Shown here: in pieces, positions 1-7,887 of the stretch | Numbering within the stretch: the first letter of the stretch is position 1 | How the letters are laid out: the number at the start of each line of letters is the position of its first letter | DNA from: Kribbella sp. NBC_01245 | Lineage (GTDB): Bacteria; Actinomycetota; Actinomycetes; Propionibacteriales; Kribbellaceae | Reading direction: 5' to 3' | Assembly: GCF_036226525.1 (NCBI RefSeq) | Contig: NZ_CP108487.1 | Span: forward strand, 5,518,001-5,582,000 | DNA: 64,000 nt | Made by a program: the position numbers and the translations under genes | Notes under the pieces: generated by a model | What the model was told of the DNA's origin: nothing | Databases searched by the model: none | What the model saw: the letters and a program-made list of their open reading frames with translations, nothing else

Positions 1-1
1 C

Positions 2-118
2 TTCGCCGTGCCGTGGTTGCAGTTGCTCGGGATCGTCGTACTGGTGCCGCTGTTCGCTGCGGGACTTGCCTGGCTCATGACGCGTTCACGGCTTCCAATG
101 CTGCGCAGAGCCGAATAG
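2..118 (+). CDS. FtsX-like ABC permease, C-terminal end (partial)
   Basis: The reading frame is open from the window edge to a TAG stop and gives the last 38 residues of a protein. The segment is one hydrophobic helix (about 20 residues from LLGIVV to AWLMT) followed by a short basic tail ending RRAE. This is the usual end of the last transmembrane helix in FtsX/MacB-type permeases, but too little is visible to be sure of the family. It runs in the same direction as the next gene, 18 bp away. Confidence 0.5.
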   Translation, partial: FAVPWLQLLGIVVLVPLFAAGLAWLMTRSRLPMLRRAE

Positions 119-136
119 GCGTGCCATGCTCGGCTT

Positions 137-718
137 ATGTCGAAGGAGACTCCCGTTGCCGCCGGCCGCTCGTGGAAGTCACGGCTGATCGTTGGACTGG
201 TAATCGTCGTACTGCTGGTCCTCGCGTATGTGGTCGCCGTGACGTTCCTGCCGCGTTGGTGGGCGCAACGCGTCGGCGATCTCGTCGACGGCCGTTTCGG
301 CGCCGGTACGGCGTGGGGTCTGTTCTACGGGATCGTCTTCACGTTCGTACCACTGGTGATCGCGCGGCAGGCGTTGCGCCGGGTCGAGTGGACCACCCGC
401 GTCATCTTCCTGACCGTCGCCGCGGCCCTGGCCACGCCCAACCTGATGACCCTGGGCATCGTGCTCGGCCGGGGTAAGGCGGCACACGCGGGCGAGCGCA
501 TTCTCGACGTCACCGCGCCCGCCTTCCGTGGCGCCAGCCTGATCGGTGCGATCATCGCGACGATCGTTGCCCTCGGCATCTTCGCGTTGCTCGCCCTCGG
601 CCGACAGAGTCGTCGCGAACTGAAACAACTGCGGGAAGGCCAGAAACAAAGGGATTCCGAGGCACGGGATCGCGCCGAGGAAGGCAAGGAAGATCCGGTC
701 AAGGAAGAGCAAAACTAA
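137..718 (+). CDS. small integral membrane protein (permease-like)
   Basis: The 193-residue protein has four hydrophobic segments at about residues 17-39, 60-79, 88-110 and 131-154. A highly charged tail from 156 on is rich in Glu, Lys, Arg and Gln and probably cytoplasmic. No catalytic motif is visible; related actinobacterial proteins are usually annotated only as permease. The start at the ATG after CGGCTT is the first one compatible with the short gap to the upstream gene. Its stop overlaps the stop of the convergent small gene by 4 bp. Function unknown. Confidence 0.7.
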   Translation: MSKETPVAAGRSWKSRLIVGLVIVVLLVLAYVVAVTFLPRWWAQRVGDLVDGRFGAGTAWGLFYGIVFTFVPLVIARQALRRVEWTTRVIFLTVAAALATPNLMTLGIVLGRGKAAHAGERILDVTAPAFRGASLIGAIIATIVALGIFALLALGRQSRRELKQLREGQKQRDSEARDRAEEGKEDPVKEEQN

Positions 719-888
719 GCGGACTTACGGATCCGGGCGATCTCGGGATGGACCACGGGGTGAACCGGGGTGCTGGTGACGCGCCATTCGCCGCAGTCGC
801 AGCGCTGGTAGACGACCAGCCCCTCGCTGACTCGATGGGACGAGCTGGCGATCCAGCGGTGCCGGTGCTGCTGATTTTCGGAGGTCAT
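715..888 (-). CDS. small Cys/His-rich hypothetical protein
   Basis: This is a 57-residue protein beginning MTSENQQHRHRW. It contains a His-rich N-terminus and an RCDCGEWR motif (Cys30, Cys32) that could form half of a zinc ribbon. The pattern (HRW, then YxRCxCGxWRV) recurs in small actinobacterial proteins with no known role. An in-frame GTG-type start 12 codons upstream is possible, but the ATG at 888 is preferred because the extension looks non-protein-like. It is divergent from the CGNR gene with only 25 bp between starts, so the two share a promoter region. Confidence 0.6.
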   Translation of the reverse strand: MTSENQQHRHRWIASSSHRVSEGLVVYQRCDCGEWRVTSTPVHPVVHPEIARIRKSA

Positions 889-913
889 GGGTCCATCGTG
901 ATGTAATGGCATT

Positions 914-1447
914 GTGCATCTCAACCCTTACGGCGCCGACGCGGTTCTGCTCGCGGTCAATCTGGCCAATCGCGGCTTCAGCACGGCCGACGAACTGTGC
1001 GATATCTGCATCGTCAGTGGCGTCGAGAGCCGGCTGGTGCTGGACCGTCAGATCACCGACGACGACTTCGAACAGATCAAGACCGTACTGGCGGAGTGGA
1101 TCGAGGTGGTGGACTGCCCGGACCCCGCGACCCGGGTCGAGCTGGTGAACGCGATGCTCGCCAAGTACACCGAGCATCCCCGGCTGACGAACCACGCGGG
1201 CGATGGCTGGCACATCCACTACCGCCCGGACGCCGTCGGTGTCGGCCGGCTGGTCGCGACCCTGATCAGCACCGGCAGCGCGCTGCACCTCGCCGGCCGC
1301 GGCATGACCCGGCTCGGCCGATGCGCGACCAACGACTGCGAGAACGTGTACGCCGACATGTCCCGGGCCGGCCGCCAGCGCTATTGCAGCCCCGCCTGCG
1401 CCAACCGCGACGCCGTCCGCCGCCACCGCTCCCGCGCGAAGCCCTGA
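914..1447 (+). CDS. CGNR zinc finger / ABATE domain protein
   Basis: This is a 177-residue protein with a GTG start. The C-terminus carries the CGNR-type zinc finger: Cys137, Cys142, Cys158 and Cys162 followed by ANR and a basic tail, which is the expected spacing. The N-terminal 130 residues match the ABATE stress-associated domain layout (short helical segments, LVNAML, HIHYRP near the finger). Family members are putative stress-responsive DNA-binding regulators. Targets cannot be told from the sequence. Confidence 0.85.
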   Translation: MHLNPYGADAVLLAVNLANRGFSTADELCDICIVSGVESRLVLDRQITDDDFEQIKTVLAEWIEVVDCPDPATRVELVNAMLAKYTEHPRLTNHAGDGWHIHYRPDAVGVGRLVATLISTGSALHLAGRGMTRLGRCATNDCENVYADMSRAGRQRYCSPACANRDAVRRHRSRAKP

Positions 1448-1490
1448 TGGTCAAACCAGGACGGCCTCAGGCCGCCACTAGGATGGCGTT

Positions 1491-2108
1491 ATGAGCGAGG
1501 CGGAGAACGAGAACCAGGGCCCGGTGATGGCCGGAGCGCAAACCGAGGACGGCAAGTTCCTGATCGTCGGCCCGGACGGTATGGCCGTCGAGGGTCCGCC
1601 GCGCCAGGACGAGGACGACTCCGAAGAGCCACGCTCCGTGACCGAACTGGTCGAGCAGCCGGCCAAGGTGATGCGGATCGGCAACATGATCCGGCAGCTG
1701 CTGGAAGAGGTGAAGTCGGCACCGCTCGACGAGGCCTCGCGCCAGCGGCTGAAGTCGATCCACGCCGCCTCGATCAAGGAGCTCGAGTCCGGCCTCGCGC
1801 CAGAGCTCGTCGAGGAGCTCGACCGTCTCAGCCTGCCGTTCACCGAAGACGGCACGCCCACCGACGCCGAGCTGCGGATCGCGCAGGCCCAGCTGGTCGG
1901 CTGGCTGGAAGGGCTGTTCCACGGCATCCAGACGGCCTTGTTCGCCCAGCAGATGGCGGCTCGCCAGCAGCTCGAGTCGATGCGCCGCGCGCTACCGCCG
2001 GGCGTGCTGCCGACGCATGAGGACGGCCAGCAGCCGTTCCCCGGTCAAACCGGGCCGCAGCAGCCGGGCCAGACCGATGGCCCTGGCAGCAGCGGCATGT
2101 ATTTGTAA
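1491..2108 (+). CDS. bpa: bacterial proteasome activator Bpa
   Basis: The 205-residue protein matches Bpa (Rv3780 of Mycobacterium tuberculosis): an acidic disordered N-terminus, a central four-helix region (about 45-165, with RQLLEEVK and WLEGLFHGIQTALFAQQM), a Pro/Gln-rich tail and a C-terminal MYL. The last three residues are hydrophobic-Tyr-X (HbYX), the element that docks in pockets of the 20S core and opens its gate without ATP. Bpa forms a dodecameric ring that feeds loosely folded proteins to the proteasome. No proteasome core gene is in this window. Confidence 0.93.
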   Translation: MSEAENENQGPVMAGAQTEDGKFLIVGPDGMAVEGPPRQDEDDSEEPRSVTELVEQPAKVMRIGNMIRQLLEEVKSAPLDEASRQRLKSIHAASIKELESGLAPELVEELDRLSLPFTEDGTPTDAELRIAQAQLVGWLEGLFHGIQTALFAQQMAARQQLESMRRALPPGVLPTHEDGQQPFPGQTGPQQPGQTDGPGSSGMYL

Positions 2109-2116
2109 AGAAGACG

Positions 2117-2929
2117 TCAAGCAGAGAAGAGTTTTTCGAGTACGACGGCCACTCCGTCGTCGTCATTCGAGGGACAGACGACGTCCACCCGGTCGAGCAC
2201 GGCCTGGTGGGCGTTCGCCACGCCGTACGACGTACCGGCCCAGGCGAGCATCGGCAGATCGTTGAGGGAATCGCCGAACGCGATGCACTCGGCGGCCGAA
2301 ATCCCTTGTTCCGCGGCGAAATCGGCCAGCATCGACGCCTTCGAAACCCCGGTCGCGGAGATCTCCACCAGCGAGGTCCCGCCGGAATGGCTCGCGGTGA
2401 CGCGACCGCCGGTGAGTTTCTCCACCTCGACCAGGAGCTCGTCGGAGTGCCAGCTCGGATGGCGGACGAGCAGTTTGGCCATCGGCTCAGCTAACAGCTC
2501 GGTCAGGTCCGCGATCAAGGTGTTGTCCGGAATAGGCCATCGGTTGTAGTACTGCGGCTCCTGCCCGTATAAGTCCGCCCGCTCGATCGCGAACTGGACG
2601 TCGGGAATCCCGGCCCGGATCGCCTGGGCGACATCGAGTGCGACGGTCGGATCGATAAGCCTGGTTCGCAAAACGGCCCGCTTCTGTACGTCGTACAGAA
2701 GGGCGCCGTTGGCAACGATCGCGACGCCGTGCGCGCCGACGAGGTCCGCGAGGTCGTGCATCCAGCGCGGCGGCCGGGCGGTCACCATGACGAAGATGGC
2801 GCCTGCCTCTTGTGCCGCCAGCACCGCCGCCTTCGTCCGTGGAGCGACGGACTGGTCGCTCCGGACCAGCGTGCCGTCCAGATCGGAGGCGACCAGGCGG
2901 GGTCTACGAACTGCTGCGATGTCAGGCAC
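2117..2929 (-). CDS. HAD superfamily phosphatase, Cof-like
   Basis: The protein has the four HAD motifs: DLDGT near residue 16 (first Asp is the nucleophile), Thr in VTARPP, a lysine in VSKASM, and GDSLND near the end. The long cap between motifs II and III makes it a class IIB (Cof-type) phosphatase that acts on small sugar phosphates or nucleotides. The start is taken as GTG at 2929, about 15 residues ahead of motif I; the frame is open further upstream to 2989, but that extension is unlike the family. A second Cof-type gene lies at 4058, with whiB between them. Confidence 0.85.
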   Translation of the reverse strand: MPDIAAVRRPRLVASDLDGTLVRSDQSVAPRTKAAVLAAQEAGAIFVMVTARPPRWMHDLADLVGAHGVAIVANGALLYDVQKRAVLRTRLIDPTVALDVAQAIRAGIPDVQFAIERADLYGQEPQYYNRWPIPDNTLIADLTELLAEPMAKLLVRHPSWHSDELLVEVEKLTGGRVTASHSGGTSLVEISATGVSKASMLADFAAEQGISAAECIAFGDSLNDLPMLAWAGTSYGVANAHQAVLDRVDVVCPSNDDDGVAVVLEKLFSA

Positions 2930-3412
2930 ACGCTCACCGTATCTGGACGTCCTGCAGCAACCTGCAACCAGGACTAAATACCTTGACAAGTAAGGCTTTT
3001 GGGTGTCCAGATATCGGTTTCTACGCCTAATTGTTGAGTTTTGAACAACGTCACCAGACCGTTACGGCAGGATGCTGCAAAGGCAACAAGTTCCCATGCG
3101 CCGAGTGGTTTGGCCGTGATTTCATGCGTTGGCCAGCGCGGAACCAGCGCGGTATCGACCGCGTCGTACCAGCTGTTCTGGATCGGAAGATCTGGTGCGG
3201 ACCCGCAAGCAATAAACACCGTCGGGAAACGATCTGGATTTCTGTGCAACCAAACTGCATCGACTGACGTCAACAGAAATGGATCGCTGTGTCCCCGGAG
3301 GGGGGACGACAGGATGGGTCGGCAACAGGTCGTCGATCCATCAGCCAGTGGACCTGGTGCTCGGGCTCATTCACCGTCCGTTCACACAAGTCCAGGAACT
3401 TGGGGAGCAACG
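2930..3412. other. 483-bp intergenic region upstream of whiB
   Basis: No convincing gene was found. The base composition is lower in GC than the neighbours (stretches such as TTGACAAGTAAGGCTTTT near 2983) and short open frames exist on both strands, but none has a ribosome binding site plus sensible codon use. A TTGACA hexamer at 2983-2988 has no good partner at 16-18 bp. An inverted repeat TTGTT-N8-AACAA lies at 3031-3048. The region probably contains the whiB promoter and 5' leader. Confidence 0.5.
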
Positions 3413-4051
3413 ATGACTGTCAACAGCACCAACCTAGCCGGGCAGGGGAGCAGGGACTCCCATGCAGCTGTCGACACATCTTCCGTTATGGAAGGGGCCA
3501 TGACCGCCTGCAGTGCACGCGCCGATATTTTCCAGCACCGCCTGATGGAGGAACCACCTCCCGCATCGGCGGCCCGCCGGACCCGTGAGCGTTACGAACA
3601 GCTCGTCCGCGAAGCCAAGACGCTTTGCGCATCCTGCCCGCTGCTCACGGACTGCCTGTACAACGCCGTCGCCGAGCACGACATCAGCGGCTTCGTGGCC
3701 GGCACCACCGCCGCGCAACGTCGTTCGATGCGCAACCTGCTCGATGTCGAAGTGCAGGCCGACGACTTCGACCAGTTGGCCGGTGCGCGTGGCACCCGCC
3801 GCCCGGTCAGCCACGAGGAAGTGCTGCGACTCCGCGCGCAGTACCCGAACGACAGCCTGGAATCGCTGGCCATGCGGCTCGGTTGCTCGCTGTCCACCGT
3901 CAAGCGCCATCTGCGCCGCGCCCGTCGCGGTCAGAGCCCGGCCAGCAAGGCGCCGCGGCGCCGGCCGGAGGTCGCCGCCGTTCTCGACGCCTTCGACGCA
4001 GTTGTCGACCAGCCCCGCCAGCCGGCCGCCAGCAGCACCCGCGTCGCCTAG
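3413..4051 (+). CDS. WhiB-family iron-sulfur regulator with C-terminal HTH
   Basis: The start is ATG 3413, preceded by TTGGGGAG; the open frame before it is not protein-like. The 212-residue protein has the four WhiB cysteines (Cys33, then LCASC with Cys72 and Cys75, then Cys81), which should bind a 4Fe-4S cluster, and a turn GFVAG (93-97) in place of the usual G-V/I-W-G-G. After an acidic linker, residues about 133-172 form a helix-turn-helix (SLESLAMRLGCSLSTVKRHLRR) followed by a basic, Pro/Ala-rich tail. Typical Wbl proteins are 80-130 residues, so this is a long, two-domain member. It stands between two HAD phosphatase genes. Confidence 0.88.
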   Translation: MTVNSTNLAGQGSRDSHAAVDTSSVMEGAMTACSARADIFQHRLMEEPPPASAARRTRERYEQLVREAKTLCASCPLLTDCLYNAVAEHDISGFVAGTTAAQRRSMRNLLDVEVQADDFDQLAGARGTRRPVSHEEVLRLRAQYPNDSLESLAMRLGCSLSTVKRHLRRARRGQSPASKAPRRRPEVAAVLDAFDAVVDQPRQPAASSTRVA

Positions 4052-4057
4052 AACGCC

Positions 4058-4885
4058 TTAGAAATAACGATTCAGGATGGCGGCCGCGCCGTCATCCTGA
4101 ATCGATTTGGTGGTCTCATCGGCCGCCTGCTTGACCTCGTCGGGAGCGGAGCCCATCGCGACTCCGAGCCCGGCGAACTGCAGCATCTCGATGTCGTTGC
4201 GGCCATCGCCCATCGCGAGCAGGTCACCGGCCTCCAGGCCGAGCTCGGCCAGCGCCACCTTCAGGCCGACACTCTTGTCGACCCCCTCGGGCGCGATGTC
4301 CAGCCAGGCAGTCCAGCCGACGGCGTAACTGACGCCATGTAGACCGAGCCGCTCGGCCAGTTGAACGAAGTCCGCCTCGGACTGCTCCGGGTCGCGGATG
4401 ATCAAGCGGGTCACGGGTTCCGGCGCGAGCTGTTCGTCGTTCACCACCCGGATCTCGCCACCGAGGTCGCCGTGCGGGAAATGCCCGGTCACGCGATAAC
4501 CGGCCGTCCGCTCTTCCACCGCCATCAGCGCGGTGGGGGCATGCTGCCGGACCGACGCGATCACCCTGGTGGGGTCGAAGGTCCGCTCGTCCAGCAACTC
4601 GCCCGACGGATAACGCAACGTGCGGGCACCGTTGCTACAGACAACAAACCCCTCGGTGAGGCCGAGCTCGAGCGCCACCGTTTCGGTCATGTGCCAGGAC
4701 CGGCCGGTGGCCAGGATGATCGGCACCTGCCGCGCGGTCCGGGTGACGGCATCACGCAGCGTGTCGGTGATCCGCTCGTTGAAGTCCATCAGGGTGCCGT
4801 CGATATCGAGGGCGACGGCTTTGGGCCGCCAGCCTGCCGCGGGTCCGGAATCGGGTGGGATCGGGCTGTCAGCGGCATCGGTCAC
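4058..4885 (-). CDS. HAD superfamily phosphatase, Cof-like
   Basis: The 275-residue protein has motif I DIDGT (Asp27), motif II Thr in ILATGRSWH, a motif III lysine in GVDKSVGL and motif IV GDGRND. The layout is that of Cof/YidA-type class IIB phosphatases. It is convergent with whiB (6 bp between stops). Substrate not predictable from the sequence. Confidence 0.88.
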   Translation of the reverse strand: MTDAADSPIPPDSGPAAGWRPKAVALDIDGTLMDFNERITDTLRDAVTRTARQVPIILATGRSWHMTETVALELGLTEGFVVCSNGARTLRYPSGELLDERTFDPTRVIASVRQHAPTALMAVEERTAGYRVTGHFPHGDLGGEIRVVNDEQLAPEPVTRLIIRDPEQSEADFVQLAERLGLHGVSYAVGWTAWLDIAPEGVDKSVGLKVALAELGLEAGDLLAMGDGRNDIEMLQFAGLGVAMGSAPDEVKQAADETTKSIQDDGAAAILNRYF

Positions 4886-4988
4886 ACGTCGAGCCTATCG
4901 GGCGTGTCAGCCTGTGGAAGCGACTTCGAGATGATGGGCTGGTAACAGCCTGCGGTCTCAATGACCCGGCGACCGATCGAGGGGATCG

Positions 4989-6572
4989 ATGAACAACCAC
5001 AGACCCACGCATCTCGGCCGGGTGTTCTCGGTCGCTACGGGCCTGTTGCCGTTCACCCTCCTCACCCTGCTGGTCTTCCTCGAATGGCCGCCGCTGCGCC
5101 GCTGGGACCTGTCGATCGCCGCCTGGGCGTACGACCTGGGCATCGCGCATCCGAGCTGGGTCGATTACTGGCAGGTGCTCGGCGCGATCGTGCTGCCGTG
5201 GACGTCACGCGCTGTGGTCATCATCGTCGCGGCCTACCTGTGGCGGCACCGCGCGCGGGCCCTGACGATCTGGCTGCTGATCTCCGTCGGCGCCGAGCTC
5301 GGGCTGGTCCAGGCGGTCAAGCACATCTTCGGCCGCGAGCGCCCGGTACCGCACCTGGTCGAGATCGACAGCCTGTCCTATGTGTCCGGTCATGCGGCCG
5401 CGGCCTTCGTGATGGCCGGCGCCCTCGGCGTCGTACTGCCGTCCGTTCGTGGCTGGCGGCGCCGGTTCCGGCTACTCGTGCTGTTGCCGGCCGTCGCCGT
5501 GGTCCTGCTCGCCTCCGCGGACAGGATCCTGCTCAACGTCCACTACCTGTCTGACGTGCTCGGTGGCTGGGCGCTGGGGCTGGCGATCCTGACCACCACC
5601 TCGGTAGCGTTCGGGCTTCGGCCACGTCCGAGGAGGCGACGACGCAAGGTGACGGATGAGGAGAGTACGGAGGACGCCCCGCGCGCGGCCGTGATCGTGA
5701 ATCCGATCAAGGTCGGCGACCGGCTGGCCTTCCAGCGGCTGGTGCGGAAGGCGCTGGAGGTCCGCGGTTTCGCTGATCCGGTCTGGCTCGAGACCACGGA
5801 GGACGACGCGGGCCACGCGATGGCCAAGCGCGCGGTCGAGGAAGAGGTCGACTTGGTGCTGGTCGCGGGTGGCGACGGTACGGTCCGGGTGGTCTGCGCG
5901 TACATGGGCCGCACGGGTATTCCGGTCGGCGTGATCCCGGCCGGTACCGGAAATCTGCTGGCCCGCAACCTCGGCATCCCGCTCGACCTGGACGAGGCGC
6001 TGGAGGCCGTCCTGGACGGGCGGGACCGGCGGATCGACCTCGTCGAGGTGTTCGGCGACGGGCTGGACACCACCCGGTTCGCGGTGATGGCCGGGCTCGG
6101 GCTGGATGCCGCGATCATCTCGGACGCACCGCCCCAGCTGAAGAAGCAGCTCGGCTGGACGGCGTACCTCGTCTCGGCCGCGAAGAACATCAACCACCCG
6201 TCCGTGCGGGTCCGGATCACGCTCGACGACCGGCCGCCGATCGAGCGCCGCGTCCGGACCGTGGTGGTCGGTAACGTCGGCATGCTGCAGGCCAACATCC
6301 CGCTGCTGCCGGACGCACGTCCCGACGACGGCCTGATCGACGTGGTGCTGATCGCTCCGCGCCGGGTGACGCAGTGGCCCCGGCTGATTCTGCGGGTGGT
6401 CGCCCGGCAGAAGAAGAGCGACCTCTACCTGGAGCGATTCACCGCGGAGCACGTCGAGATCGTCGCCGCGGTCGACGTACAGCGGCAGCTCGACGGCGAC
6501 GGCATCGGCCCGGGCCGCAACATCACCGCCCAGGTGGAGCCGGGTGTGCTGATCGTGCGAGTGCCTAAGTAG
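4989..6572 (+). CDS. PAP2 phosphatase - diacylglycerol kinase fusion
   Basis: The 527-residue protein joins two lipid enzymes. Residues about 1-210 form a membrane PAP2 phosphatase with KHIFGRERP (K-X6-RP), VSGH in place of PSGH, and RILLNVHYLSD (R-X5-H-X3-D). A basic linker (RPRPRRRRRK) follows. Residues about 230-527 form a DAGK-catalytic domain (LCB5/YegS type) with AGGDGTVR, PAGTGNLLARNLG and a beta-rich C-terminal half. The fusion could remove phosphate from a prenyl or lipid phosphate and rephosphorylate a lipid at the membrane; the true substrates are unknown. Start ATG follows GAGGGGATCG. Its stop overlaps the convergent DUF4446 gene by 8 bp. Confidence 0.9.
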   Translation: MNNHRPTHLGRVFSVATGLLPFTLLTLLVFLEWPPLRRWDLSIAAWAYDLGIAHPSWVDYWQVLGAIVLPWTSRAVVIIVAAYLWRHRARALTIWLLISVGAELGLVQAVKHIFGRERPVPHLVEIDSLSYVSGHAAAAFVMAGALGVVLPSVRGWRRRFRLLVLLPAVAVVLLASADRILLNVHYLSDVLGGWALGLAILTTTSVAFGLRPRPRRRRRKVTDEESTEDAPRAAVIVNPIKVGDRLAFQRLVRKALEVRGFADPVWLETTEDDAGHAMAKRAVEEEVDLVLVAGGDGTVRVVCAYMGRTGIPVGVIPAGTGNLLARNLGIPLDLDEALEAVLDGRDRRIDLVEVFGDGLDTTRFAVMAGLGLDAAIISDAPPQLKKQLGWTAYLVSAAKNINHPSVRVRITLDDRPPIERRVRTVVVGNVGMLQANIPLLPDARPDDGLIDVVLIAPRRVTQWPRLILRVVARQKKSDLYLERFTAEHVEIVAAVDVQRQLDGDGIGPGRNITAQVEPGVLIVRVPK

Positions 6573-7107
6573 TAGCCGGTTGGACCTTGAGGCGGAGCTG
6601 CTCGATCGCCTCGGCCTCCTCCGGCGACAGCTTGGACTCGCTGACGAATTCGCGTACGTCCTTGGCGTACGACCGGGCGTCGCTGCGGCCGTTGATCGAG
6701 GTGAGGACCACGCCGTTGCCGAGGTCGTCCAGCAGGGCCGTCGACCAGGACAGGCGACCGCCCACGTCCCCGAAGGCGTCGTACCGGACGACGGCCAGGT
6801 GGCGCAGGGCGTGCCCGAGCTCGCCGCGGAGGGCGTCCACCTCCTTGTGCAGCTGGCGCAGGTCGTCCTTGACGGTGAGCGGTTTGGCCGCCCTCTCCGG
6901 TTCGGTGAGCGCGGCCGCGCCGGGCTTGACGTGCGTGCCCGGGGTTTGCCGATGGGTCGCTTGCGGCAGCTGTTCGGCCGGTTTGTGCCGGGCCGGTACG
7001 GCGGTGGGATTGCGCAGTGCCTTCAGGGCCTGGATCGCGAAGACCAGGGCCAAGGTGGCGACGAGCAGGGCGATGAGGCCGATCAAGCCGGCAAGAGTCG
7101 GGGACAA
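6565..7107 (-). CDS. DUF4446 family membrane-anchored protein
   Basis: This is a 180-residue protein with one N-terminal transmembrane helix (about 5-28), a Pro/Ala/Lys-rich linker and a C-terminal domain with LHKEVDALRGELGHALRHLAVVRYDAFGD followed by FSxALLDDxxNGVVLTSI, which is the DUF4446 signature. The gene sits directly downstream (2 bp) of the PheA-like gene and is probably cotranscribed with it. Role unknown. Confidence 0.88.
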   Translation of the reverse strand: MSPTLAGLIGLIALLVATLALVFAIQALKALRNPTAVPARHKPAEQLPQATHRQTPGTHVKPGAAALTEPERAAKPLTVKDDLRQLHKEVDALRGELGHALRHLAVVRYDAFGDVGGRLSWSTALLDDLGNGVVLTSINGRSDARSYAKDVREFVSESKLSPEEAEAIEQLRLKVQPATT

Positions 7108-7109
7108 CG

Positions 7110-7832
7110 TCAGATCCGTCCGTCGCGGAGCCGGCCTAGCCAGCGCTCGGCATCAAGGAAATCAACATCACTACGGTGTACGTCGCTGGGGCTCTGCTTG
7201 TCCCGGGGGTACGAGCCTAGGAATCGCATATCCACTCCAAGCCGTCGCAGGCCCATGAGAGCCTCACCGAGCCTTGCGTCCGCCACGTGTCCCTCAACGT
7301 CGAACGAGAACCAGTAGCGGCCTAGAGCCTGTCCTGTTGGCCGCGAGTCCAGCCGGGTGACGTCCACCCCGCGGAGCGCGAACTCGTCCAGGATGGCCCT
7401 GAGAGCTCCCGGCCGTCCCTGTACGCCGAAGACGACAAGCGTGCTCTTGTCGTCTCCTGTCGGCGGCAGCGGTACGCCGGGCCGGGAGACCAGGATGAAC
7501 CTGGTGCCGTTCGGTCCGAGCACCTCCCGCGTGATGACGACAGCGTCGCCATACGAGAGGGCGTCCAACGTGGCCGGGTCTGAGCCGCCGTCGACCGTCT
7601 CGATCAGCAGCAGCGCCCCATCCGCCTCGCCAGTCCGTACGGCGTCCAGAGCGGCTCGGGCAGTCGGCTGAGCCTGCAAGTCGGCAGAGCGGGCGGCCGG
7701 CAACGTACGCAGGACAGCCTCGATCGACGATCCATGCGGACCAGGAAAGGCATAGCGGGCTGGCGGAACTCCGGGCACGTCGGCCAGCTTAGGGGCTACC
7801 GGCGTCGGTGCGGACGTATCTAGGCGGATCAC
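7110..7832 (-). CDS. PheA-like protein: shortened prephenate dehydratase with ACT domain
   Basis: The 240-residue protein shows an N-terminal segment like the first lobe of prephenate dehydratase (PGPHGSSIEAVL, then LLIETVDGGSDPATLDAL), the TRF motif with its catalytic Thr (NGTRFILVS), and a full ACT domain at about 130-205 (GRPGALRAILDEF, then TRLDSRPTG) that would bind phenylalanine. Usual PheA proteins are 280-310 residues. The stretch missing here lies between the first lobe and TRF, which is most of the second lobe. The opening GPxGTF motif is also altered to GPHGSS. It may be inactive as a dehydratase or have become a regulator. Confidence 0.75.
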   Translation of the reverse strand: MIRLDTSAPTPVAPKLADVPGVPPARYAFPGPHGSSIEAVLRTLPAARSADLQAQPTARAALDAVRTGEADGALLLIETVDGGSDPATLDALSYGDAVVITREVLGPNGTRFILVSRPGVPLPPTGDDKSTLVVFGVQGRPGALRAILDEFALRGVDVTRLDSRPTGQALGRYWFSFDVEGHVADARLGEALMGLRRLGVDMRFLGSYPRDKQSPSDVHRSDVDFLDAERWLGRLRDGRI

Positions 7833-7887
7833 TGCTTCTACTCGCCTCCCTTTCTCGTGAATCTCGGACGCCGCGTAGATTCACGAC

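Noticed and set aside
2974..3273. 99-codon minus-strand frame in the gap before whiB
   Set aside because: No ribosome binding site, no recognisable domain, and competing open frames on the other strand. Left as intergenic.
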